Source: Micavibrio sp. UBA2705
GTDB taxonomy: Bacteria > Pseudomonadota > Alphaproteobacteria > Micavibrionales > Micavibrionaceae
Direction of reading: 5' to 3'
Length of the DNA stretch: 6,768 nt
Assembly: GCA_002354205.1 (NCBI GenBank)
Contig: DELD01000047.1
Coordinates: 1 to 6,768 of the forward strand
Both the position numbers and the translations under genes were made by a program. Positions within the stretch are counted from its first letter, which is position 1. The number at the start of each line of letters is the position of its first letter. The notes beneath the pieces were generated by a model. That model worked only from the letters and a program-made list of their open reading frames with translations. It was not told the DNA's origin and ran no database searches. This document shows positions 1-5,317 of the stretch, in pieces.

Positions 1-550
1 CTGGTGTGTCTTTTTTGTCAGGCAATGCAGCGGGTGTTTTTTTGTGGGTCGCAATATCAATGGTGAAATTATTGTTTTCATCACGAAGGATATGCGCTTT
101 CGGCCCGTAAAGCACCACTTCATCAATGGCAAGCTTGCCTTTAAGCATAGCTTTGACATCAAAAAATAAATCGGCCTGTTCGACGCTGAAGACTTCTTTG
201 TCCTTGGATTTAACGCGCATATCTAGGGCGCGGAGTTTTAAAGCGCCGTCTAAATTAGGCCACGCAATAACAATATACTGAAAATCTGCATGGTAATCAG
301 AATCTTCTGAATTAATCGCCTGCATGATGGCTGGTTTAATGAAGCTAATATCTATCGGGCTGGATTTTAATTTCCAAATCAGCGCGCCAATAAAGAGCAA
401 AATGAAAACAAGGATAACCGCAAGGGTTTCTGCAATGAGCTTTAATGCATGTTTAGAGATGCATGTCCTGACAATATTTTTCCACATTGCGGGCTTTTGT
501 TTACTGTTTTCTGCGCTCACGATACTTACTTTATATTTTTGCTGTTTCAT
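1..550 (-). CDS. AsmA/YhdP-like membrane-anchored protein, N-terminal part (partial)
   Basis: Reading the minus strand from ATG at 550 gives 183 codons without a stop, cut off by the left edge of the window. Seen: a short basic, polar N-terminus, one strongly hydrophobic segment at about residues 39-59 (core LAVILVFILLFIGALIW), then SPIDISFIKPAIMQAI and a soluble stretch with W97, a GALKLRALDM segment and AIDEVVLYGPKAHILRD. Known: a single N-terminal anchor, then beta-rich repeats of the type 'L.A.D..V...F.V..A...FD...L.GKLAI..V.L..P', is typical of large AsmA-like (DUF3971/YhdP) proteins, which bridge the periplasm and are linked to phospholipid transport to the outer membrane. Only the first part is visible, so the family call is inferred from this pattern. 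An in-frame TAG lies two codons upstream of the ATG, so the gene cannot start earlier; no strong ribosome site is seen. It diverges from the peroxiredoxin gene, with 99 bases between them. Confidence 0.7.
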   Translation of the reverse strand, partial: MKQQKYKVSIVSAENSKQKPAMWKNIVRTCISKHALKLIAETLAVILVFILLFIGALIWKLKSSPIDISFIKPAIMQAINSEDSDYHADFQYIVIAWPNLDGALKLRALDMRVKSKDKEVFSVEQADLFFDVKAMLKGKLAIDEVVLYGPKAHILRDENNNFTIDIATHKKTPAALPDKKDTP

Positions 551-649
551 GGACTATAAAGATTAGATTCATTTTTTCCTAGCAGGCTTATTGACTTTTT
601 ATCTGTCAGCGCACAGCTTATTAGCCTGTTCATTTATAGGAGATTTATC
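551..649. promoter_or_regulatory. Divergent intergenic region with bcp ribosome site
   Basis: This 99-base gap must hold the start signals of both neighbours. AGGAGA at 638-643 lies six bases before the bcp ATG and is a clear ribosome binding site that fixes that start. TTGACT at 591-596 resembles a -35 box for bcp, but no good -10 lies at the normal distance (CTTATT at 617-622 is 20 bases away), so the promoter call is weak. CAGGCT (583-588) and AGCCTG (623-628) form a six-base inverted repeat around the putative -35. It could be an operator or chance. Confidence 0.35.
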
Positions 650-1126
650 ATGAGTGGTTTAGAAATAGGGGATGTTGTCGCTGACTTCACTTTGCCCGTG
701 GATAGTAAATCAGGGGAAAGCATGACGTTTTCGGCGCTAAAGTGCCCGAGTGTGGTGTATTTTTACCCCAAAGACGACACCCCAGGATGCACTAAAGAAG
801 CGATAGCCTTTACCGCGCATAAAAAAGAATTTGATTCTCTTGGCGTAAAAGTGATTGGCATATCAAAAGATAAAGTCGCAAAGCACGATAAATTTATTGA
901 TAAGCATAATTTAGATTTAACCCTGATCGCCGATGAAGATGGCGCGGCATGTGAAGCGTTTGGTGTGTGGGTTGAGAAAAACCTATATGGCCGTAAATAT
1001 ATGGGCATAGAGCGCGCGACATTCCTTATCGATGCTGATGGTAAGGTTTTGCATGTATGGCGCAAGGTTAAAGTGAAAGAGCATGTGGAGGCCGTTTTGG
1101 CGGAAGCACAAAAGCATTTCGCTTAA
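650..1126 (+). CDS. bcp: Thiol peroxidase of the Bcp/PrxQ peroxiredoxin family
   Basis: This 158-residue cytoplasmic peroxiredoxin reduces hydrogen peroxide and organic hydroperoxides to water or alcohols. The thioredoxin-fold core is plain: an ADFTLP start strand at 11-16, then YFYPKDDTPGCTKEA with the peroxidatic cysteine at C47 in the family's P-x3-T/S-x2-C setting (P40, T44, C47), VIGISKD at 68-74, and the GVWVEKNLYGRKYMGIERATF block carrying the conserved late Arg. The length is normal for Bcp. In E. coli Bcp a resolving cysteine sits five residues after the peroxidatic one; here that position is I52. The only other cysteines are C32 and C101, so this is probably a one-Cys type reduced by an outside thiol, or one using a non-standard partner cysteine. 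The start is fixed by AGGAGA six bases upstream. It is a single-gene unit closed by the terminator at 1151-1184. Confidence 0.95.
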   Translation: MSGLEIGDVVADFTLPVDSKSGESMTFSALKCPSVVYFYPKDDTPGCTKEAIAFTAHKKEFDSLGVKVIGISKDKVAKHDKFIDKHNLDLTLIADEDGAACEAFGVWVEKNLYGRKYMGIERATFLIDADGKVLHVWRKVKVKEHVEAVLAEAQKHFA

Positions 1127-1150
1127 TTAGGTGATAAAACGCAGATAAAT

Positions 1151-1184
1151 AAAAAGCGCACTAACATTAAGTGCGCTTTTTTTT
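1151..1184 (+). terminator. Intrinsic terminator after bcp, probably bidirectional
   Basis: GCGCACT (1156-1162) pairs perfectly with AGTGCGC (1170-1176) around a seven-base loop. AAAAA (1151-1155) and TTTTT (1177-1181) lengthen the stem to 12 pairs, and the T run continues to eight. A stretch of five A's before the stem becomes T's on the other strand, so the hairpin should also stop transcription of the convergent hydrolase gene, which ends 22 bases to the right. Confidence 0.9.
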
Positions 1185-1205
1185 ATTACATGTTACGGGC
1201 GGTTA

Positions 1206-1901
1206 TTAACCTTGGTTCGCTGCGCGCTGTGCGATGCGTGGTACAGCAACTTCACCCATTACGCCTGCGCCGCGTGCATTCATATGGTCATGCATATGGG
1301 CCACAAGTTCTTCTGTATGGTTTGAGAAGAAATGGTTTGCGCCTTCAATTTTGCGGTGGTCAATGTTGATGCCTTTTTGTTCGTTGAGGCGACCAACAAG
1401 GTCAACGATAGATTCTGGGGCAACGCGATCATCTTCTGCGCCATGAATAATCAAACCTGATTGTGGACATGGGGCAAGGAATGAGAAATCTTCTTGATTT
1501 GCTGGTGGTGTAACAGAAATGAAACCTTTAATTTCTGGGCGGCGCATTAAAAGCTGCATACCAATCCATGCACCAAATGTATAACCGCCAATCCAAGTAT
1601 AAGGTGCATTCGGATTAATGTCCTGCATCCAGTCTAATACTGTTGCAGCATCACTTAATTCGCCTTCACCTTTGTCGAATATGCCTTGAGATTTACCAAC
1701 GCCACGGAAGTTAAAACGCAATGTCGAAAAACCACGTGCAACAAATGCTTGGTGCATCATGAATGAAATTTTGTTATTCATTGTGCCGCCGCGCTCTGGG
1801 TCTGGGTGCAGCACTAAAGCTAATGGAGCATCTTTGATTTTAGAGTGGGTATAACGAGCTTCAAGACGGCCTTCTGGACCGTTAATGATAATTTCTGGCA
1901 T
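1206..1901 (-). CDS. Alpha/beta hydrolase, COG2945-like, with Thr at the nucleophile position
   Basis: The protein has 231 residues when started at the ATG at 1901 (MPEIIINGPEGRLEARY), the N-terminus I recall for this alphaproteobacterial family. The frame stays open to a GTG at 1976, but those 25 extra residues are polar and unlike the family; a weak TTGGAA ribosome site precedes 1901. Features in order: LVLHPDPERGGTMNNK at 29-44 (oxyanion region), LRFNFRGVGKSQG at 61-73, the nucleophile elbow GGYTFGAW at 105-112, the acid region GAEDDRV with D157/D158, and the catalytic-type H190 in GANHFF. The elbow normally reads G-x-S-x-G; here the middle residue is T108, codon ACA. Family members are soluble hydrolases or esterases of unknown substrate. 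Loss of Ser could leave a weak or non-catalytic protein. It is divergent from the cysteine desulfurase gene and convergent with bcp. Confidence 0.88.
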   Translation of the reverse strand: MPEIIINGPEGRLEARYTHSKIKDAPLALVLHPDPERGGTMNNKISFMMHQAFVARGFSTLRFNFRGVGKSQGIFDKGEGELSDAATVLDWMQDINPNAPYTWIGGYTFGAWIGMQLLMRRPEIKGFISVTPPANQEDFSFLAPCPQSGLIIHGAEDDRVAPESIVDLVGRLNEQKGINIDHRKIEGANHFFSNHTEELVAHMHDHMNARGAGVMGEVAVPRIAQRAANQG

Positions 1902-1947
1902 TTTATTCCAATCTGTCTGGTTTTGTGTTTGTATAGTTATATCTTTT

Positions 1948-1966
1948 GCGGCTTTTATAAATCCGC
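1948..1966. repeat. Imperfect palindrome upstream of the hydrolase gene
   Basis: GCGG (1948-1951) and CCGC (1963-1966) flank an AT core containing the self-complementary TTTATAAA. The site is about 50-65 bases upstream of the hydrolase start, where its promoter should lie, and the core could itself be a -10-like box on the minus strand. It may be an operator; the match is short and could be chance. Confidence 0.35.
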
Positions 1967-1977
1967 TTAAACACACC

Positions 1978-2053
1978 CCAAATGTAGTATATATTTATTA
2001 TTGTTTTTTACATTTGGACTATTTTGATAGCGCATAATATTTACTATGTCCAA
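1978..2053. repeat. Linked inverted repeats in the hydrolase/desulfurase promoter region
   Basis: CCAAATGTA (1978-1986) and TACATTTGG (2009-2017) are perfect nine-base inverted copies separated by 22 AT-rich bases. The right copy extends into TTGGAC (2014-2019), which has its own inverted partner GTCCAA at 2048-2053. There are thus three TTGG-type half-sites in about 75 bases between two divergent promoters. Binding sites of a dimeric regulator, or a cruciform, are possible. No named regulator motif is recognised. Confidence 0.45.
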
Positions 2054-2081
2054 TCAAAAATGATAAACCACTGATAATAAT

Positions 2082-2102
2082 ACACAAAATAAGATTTTGT
2101 GT
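2082..2102. promoter_or_regulatory. Perfect 9+3+9 palindrome, likely operator of the iron-sulfur operon
   Basis: ACACAAAAT (2082-2090), a three-base centre AAG, and ATTTTGTGT (2094-2102) make a perfect 21-base dyad, 60-80 bases upstream of the desulfurase start. The stem is mostly A-T and the following sequence is mixed rather than a clean T run, so a protein-binding operator is more likely than a terminator. CATAAT at 2107-2112 just downstream could be a -10 box, which would place the palindrome across the -35 position, a usual place for a repressor. An Rrf2-type iron-sulfur regulator is one candidate by context, but I do not recognise the motif as IscR or RirA. Confidence 0.5.
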
Positions 2103-2161
2103 TTTGTCATAATAGTTTTTGTTTTGACCTTTTATGAACGAAAACAAAGGAATATAAGAAT

Positions 2162-3274
2162 ATGAGTAAGATCCATTATTTCGATTATAACGCAACTGCG
2201 CCGCTGCGTGATGAGGTCGTCGCGCTAATGTGCGATGAAATGCGCATAGTGGGTAACGCATCAGCTGTGCATTTATCAGGGCGGCGTGCCCATGGCGTGG
2301 TTGAAAAGGCGCGCGAACAAATGGGCGCCTTCCTCAATATTGATGCGAAACAGGTGATATTTAACTCTGGGGCGAGTGAGGGCAATAACACGCTGTTTTA
2401 TGGCTTAGAAGGCTATAGCCATATCGTCTCAGAAATTGAGCACCCTGCCGTGGGTAAGGCGGCAAATGACAAGGCGCAGCGGATTAAGGTTGATTCTAAC
2501 GCGCAGATTGATTTGGCGCATTTAGAAGCATTGCTACAGAAGGCCGAGAAGCCAGCTTTTGTCTCTGTCATGTATGTGAATAACGAAGTTGGCGCAGTGC
2601 AGCCCGTCGAAGAAATTGGGCGCCTATGTAGGCAATATGATGCATTGTTTCATACTGATGCGGTGCAGGCTGCGGGTAAAATTCCTTTGGATATGCAGAA
2701 AATTGGCGCGGATTACATTACGCTTTCGGCGCATAAATATGGCGGGCCGCAGGGGGTGGGTGTTTTGGCTTTTGCCAAAGGAAAGCCACCGCCGAAACTG
2801 ATTGTTGGCGGCTCACAAGAATCGATGCAGCGTGCAGGGACGTTAAATGTCGCCGGCATTGCGGGAATGGGCTTAGCATCTGAAATTGCGCAAAAAGAAA
2901 TTGGCCATTATGAAACTCATATTCGCCCGTGGCGTGATGCAATTGAAACGGAGCTGTTGCAAGCAAAGCGTAAAGACGGCGCGCCGCGCGTTGATATATT
3001 GGGCTATGATGGCGAGCGCACCGCGAACACATCGCTGTTTTTAATATATGATGTCAATAAAGATACATTGGTCATGAAGTCTGATATGGCAGGGATTTGC
3101 GCAAGCTCTGGCGCTGCATGTTCAAGCGGTACGGTGAAAACCAGCAATACAGTTGCCGCAATGCGCCCTGATATTAATGTGCCGGTGCCGATTATGCGCC
3201 TGTCAATGGGGTGGCAGACTACGCAGGATGATGTTGACGCTTTCCTCAAATTCTGGCACAAGCTTACCAAATAA
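2162..3274 (+). CDS. Cysteine desulfurase, NifS/IscS-like class I
   Basis: This 370-residue PLP enzyme converts L-cysteine to L-alanine and passes the sulfur as a persulfide, chiefly for iron-sulfur cluster assembly. The N-terminus YFDYNATAPLRDEV (6-19) is the standard desulfurase opening. The cofactor pocket is complete: H94 in EIEHP stacks on PLP, N140/E142 lie in YVNNEVG, D166 and Q169 in HTDAVQAAGK contact the ring, and K192 in SAHKYGGPQGVG forms the Schiff base. R224-G226-T227 in QRAGTLN and the sulfur-carrying C320 in SSGAACSSG are present. The length is slightly short of E. coli IscS (about 400) and fits the second, NifS-like copy many alphaproteobacteria carry beside IscS or SufS. AAGGAA at 2147-2152, nine bases before the ATG, sets the start. 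The ferredoxin gene follows after 27 bases, so the two are probably one transcript. Confidence 0.95.
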   Translation: MSKIHYFDYNATAPLRDEVVALMCDEMRIVGNASAVHLSGRRAHGVVEKAREQMGAFLNIDAKQVIFNSGASEGNNTLFYGLEGYSHIVSEIEHPAVGKAANDKAQRIKVDSNAQIDLAHLEALLQKAEKPAFVSVMYVNNEVGAVQPVEEIGRLCRQYDALFHTDAVQAAGKIPLDMQKIGADYITLSAHKYGGPQGVGVLAFAKGKPPPKLIVGGSQESMQRAGTLNVAGIAGMGLASEIAQKEIGHYETHIRPWRDAIETELLQAKRKDGAPRVDILGYDGERTANTSLFLIYDVNKDTLVMKSDMAGICASSGAACSSGTVKTSNTVAAMRPDINVPVPIMRLSMGWQTTQDDVDAFLKFWHKLTK

Positions 3275-3301
3275 TGAATTACCACTAAGGAAGATTAAAA
3301 C

Positions 3302-3637
3302 ATGCCTGCAGTTACGTTTATACACCCCGATGGTCAAGAGCAAGTTGTTGACGCAGCGATAGGCCTGTCGTTAATGGAAGTTGCCATTCAAGCTGGCATT
3401 GACCAAATCGAAGGTGCGTGCGGCGGGTCATTATCCTGCGCAACGTGCCATTTATATGTTGAGCCAAAAGAGCATGAGCGCCTATTGCCCGAAGACGGCA
3501 TCAGCGAAGAAGAGGAAGACATGCTTGACCTTGCTTTCGACCTTAAAAAAACATCGCGCTTATGCTGTCAGATTATCGTTGATGATACGATGGAAGGTCT
3601 GAGCGTTGCGCTACCCGGCGCATCTGTGGATTGGTAA
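3302..3637 (+). CDS. fdx: [2Fe-2S] ferredoxin, ISC/adrenodoxin type
   Basis: This is a soluble electron carrier of 111 residues. The cluster ligands are C40, C46 and C49 in ACGGSLSCATCH (C-x5-C-x2-C) and C89 in SRLCCQI, the spacing of vertebrate adrenodoxin and bacterial ISC ferredoxins. The family's EEEEDMLDLAF acidic helix (69-79), used for docking partners, and the LSVALP end (100-105) are also present. Family members usually have a small residue where C88 stands, so the CC pair beside the last ligand is an oddity. AAGGAAG at 3287-3293, eight bases before the ATG, is a strong ribosome site. Placement right after a cysteine desulfurase suggests it supplies electrons for Fe-S assembly, although scaffold genes such as iscU or sufB are not in the window. 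No hairpin with a T run follows the stop. Confidence 0.95.
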   Translation: MPAVTFIHPDGQEQVVDAAIGLSLMEVAIQAGIDQIEGACGGSLSCATCHLYVEPKEHERLLPEDGISEEEEDMLDLAFDLKKTSRLCCQIIVDDTMEGLSVALPGASVDW

Positions 3638-3641
3638 GCCG

Positions 3642-3670
3642 TTGACATAACTTTGTGTCGCGTGCTAGCC
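3642..3670 (+). promoter_or_regulatory. Sigma-70 type promoter before the broken small gene
   Basis: TTGACA (3642-3647), a 17-base spacer and CTAGCC (3665-3670, within GTGCTAGCC) match the usual alphaproteobacterial housekeeping promoter, where GCTA-type -10 boxes are common. It starts four bases after the ferredoxin stop and would begin transcription near 3676-3678, about 25 bases before the ATG at 3701. It is the best promoter in the window. Confidence 0.65.
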
Positions 3671-3700
3671 TCACTTTACCCTTTTAGTGAAAGTCGTGGA

Positions 3701-4000
3701 ATGCAAGTGAAGCTATCGGAAATTGATAGATGGCGAAGCTGCGGATATTTTATACAGCGCGGTATCTTTGCGCGCGGATAGTACGATTATCGCAATGGAC
3801 AAGACAGGCATGATGGTGCGCAATATGGTGAGGATATAATCTGCCAAGAAATTGCGGATTATGAAGCGTCAGGCAAGGGCAGTATTAAACTGATTGTGAA
3901 TGAAGAAAAGGGCGAATACATTCGTCTTGCGGAACGCGAAAAAGAATTCTTTGATCATAAATTAGAGGCTATAGGTCTTGCTCAGCTAAAGGTCAAGTGA
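3701..4000 (+). pseudogene. Small gene of unknown function broken by two opposite frameshifts
   Basis: I do not recognise this protein. From ATG at 3701 the frame reads MQVKLSEID, then fails (TAG at 3779). From 3729 the next frame reads DGEAADILYSAVSLRADS and on to GMMVRNM, ending at TAA 3837. From 3830 the first frame resumes as EDIICQEIADYEASGKGS, through KGEYIRLAEREKEFFDHKLE, to TGA at 3998-4000. Removing one base near 3728 and adding one near 3829 gives a continuous 99-residue protein with natural composition and a charged, probably helical C-terminus. The last segment has no ATG, GTG or TTG start before its protein-like part, so it is unlikely to be a separate gene. The span is exactly 100 codons including the stop. 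A good promoter lies just upstream; the ribosome site is poor (GTGGA next to the ATG). It may be a recent pseudogene or a sequence with two base errors. The translation is direct reading; the gene claim is inference. Confidence 0.6.
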
Positions 4001-4024
4001 GCTTACGCGGCTGTGATGTTTAAT

Positions 4025-5302
4025 TTAACTTGCGCCAAGCGCTGTGTCAAAGCTGCGCTTTAGTGGATTGAGGATGATGTCCATAACCTTTTTCTTGCCT
4101 GTAAGAACGTTGACTTCGGTTTGCATACCGGCGCGAATGGGCATACCTTCACGGATTTGTTGCTGTTTTAGTGAAATGCGCACGCGGTAATAATTGCGGC
4201 CATTTTCATCTATTAAACTATCCGCGCTAATCGCTTCGACGCGGCCTTCTAGGCTGCCGTAAATAGAGTAATCATAGGCCGTAATTTTGATGTTTGCATT
4301 CAGGCCAACCCACATTTTCCCGCGATCTGATGTGGAAATTTTAGCTTCAACGATTAATTCTTTATTCGCAGGCGCTAGTTCGGCAATGACATCACCGCTG
4401 CGGATTGTGCCACCAATTGTGTTGTAGTAAATGGTGACGATTTCGCCGTCATCAGGTGCAAGAATTGCCGTACGCTGTACTTTGTCTAAATAAAGCTTCA
4501 TGCGTTCTTGCAGCTGCTGTATCTCAACTTTTACGGTGCTGATTTCATCAAGAACTTCTGATTCATGCTTGCTAAGTGCTTCTTGTATATTGGCTTGAAA
4601 TTCGCTGAGTTCAGCTTCTGTAATCGGAATTTTTTTGCGCACAGATGACAGGCGGGTATTAAAGTTGGATACTTTACTTTTTGAATCCAAATAACGTGTT
4701 TCAGATATTGCGCCGCTTTGTAACAAGCGCTGATTAATTCTGAACTGCTCTTGTGTAATTTGCAGCTCTTTGCTCAAATCTTCATATTGCGTCTTAAGCT
4801 CTATCAGTTTAAGGCGCTTTTGATTGGATTTCTCTTCTAAGCCTTGAATTTGTTCTTGGCGGCGGTCAAGGCGTGATTGAAATAGCGCGAGTTCATTCAT
4901 TACTAGACTTGGGACTTTATCGGCAATTTCCTTAGGGAAGTTGACAGTGTCTTGCATTTTTAATTCAGCTTCAAGACGGGCTAGGCGCAAGTATAAAGCG
5001 TCAATGTGAACGCGTGATTCCTTTAGCTCAGATTCTGCTGTGATGTTTGATACAACAAAAAGCACATCACCTTTTTTGACATCTTGCCCTTCATGGACAA
5101 GAATATCGGCAAGAATACCGCCTTCGAGGTGCTGGATGTTTTTATTGTTACCAGGGGTGATAATGCGCCCTTGGCCGCGCACATATTGGTCTATCTCCGA
5201 TTGACTTGCCCAGACAAGGGCAAGTATGAAAGAAATCATCGCCAAGAAAAACACAGGGCGGTAATTCCATGAGCCGGATTTGTGCATATCAAAAACTGAC
5301 AT
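4025..5302 (-). CDS. HlyD-family type I secretion periplasmic adaptor
   Basis: This 425-residue membrane-fusion protein would link an inner-membrane ABC exporter to a TolC-type outer-membrane channel for one-step secretion. In order: a short cytoplasmic N-terminus, one transmembrane helix at about 16-33 (VFFLAMISFILALVWAS), the first half of the lipoyl/barrel-sandwich domain at 44-84 (GRIITPGNNKNIQHLEGG, then VHEGQDVKKGDVLFVV), a long alpha-helical coiled-coil hairpin at about 90-275, the second lipoyl half at 277-310 (ILAPDDGEIV to GGTIRSGDVIAELAPA), a beta-barrel region, and the C-terminal GMPIRAGMQTEVNVLTG (386-402) to ILNPLKRS typical of this family. The length is normal. The start at 5302 is supported by AAGG (5313-5316 on the opposite strand) ten bases before the ATG. 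The upstream acidic-protein gene ends 12 bases away, so the two are co-transcribed. The partner ABC transporter and TolC are not in the window. Confidence 0.93.
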   Translation of the reverse strand: MSVFDMHKSGSWNYRPVFFLAMISFILALVWASQSEIDQYVRGQGRIITPGNNKNIQHLEGGILADILVHEGQDVKKGDVLFVVSNITAESELKESRVHIDALYLRLARLEAELKMQDTVNFPKEIADKVPSLVMNELALFQSRLDRRQEQIQGLEEKSNQKRLKLIELKTQYEDLSKELQITQEQFRINQRLLQSGAISETRYLDSKSKVSNFNTRLSSVRKKIPITEAELSEFQANIQEALSKHESEVLDEISTVKVEIQQLQERMKLYLDKVQRTAILAPDDGEIVTIYYNTIGGTIRSGDVIAELAPANKELIVEAKISTSDRGKMWVGLNANIKITAYDYSIYGSLEGRVEAISADSLIDENGRNYYRVRISLKQQQIREGMPIRAGMQTEVNVLTGKKKVMDIILNPLKRSFDTALGAS

Positions 5303-5317
5303 TAACTATAAACCTTA
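5303..5317 (-). promoter_or_regulatory. hlyD-type ribosome site overlapping the upstream stop codon
   Basis: On the minus strand the stop TAA of the acidic-protein gene is embedded in GTAAGG, whose AAGG is the ribosome site for the adaptor gene. Ribosomes ending the first gene therefore sit on the start signal of the second, the layout expected for translational coupling and matched expression. Confidence 0.6.

Noticed and set aside
324..566. An 80-codon plus-strand frame with a hydrophobic stretch
   Set aside because: It is antisense to the AsmA-like N-terminus; its hydrophobic part is outside or opposite the real membrane segment and it lacks a ribosome site. The minus-strand reading is coherent along 183 codons.
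1902..1976. A 25-residue N-terminal extension of the hydrolase from a GTG at 1976
   Set aside because: The extra residues do not resemble the family, which starts at MPE; the extension would also run through the likely promoter and the palindrome at 1948-1966.
2124..2158. TTGACC and TATAAG as a promoter for the desulfurase
   Set aside because: The spacer would be 23 bases, and the -10-like box overlaps the gap between ribosome site and start codon, leaving no room for a leader.
2718..3285. Two minus-strand frames of about 90-100 codons across the desulfurase gene
   Set aside because: Both are antisense to a clearly conserved enzyme with a complete active site; neither shows a motif or a start signal.
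3671..3690. TCACT/AGTGA hairpin after the ferredoxin as a terminator
   Set aside because: The stem is only five pairs with a ten-base loop and no T run follows; it also falls in the likely transcription start area of the next promoter.
3723..3839. Programmed ribosomal frameshifting in the small gene
   Set aside because: It would need a +1 and a -1 event within about 100 bases, and neither junction shows a heptamer slip site or a clear downstream structure. Gene decay or base errors are simpler.
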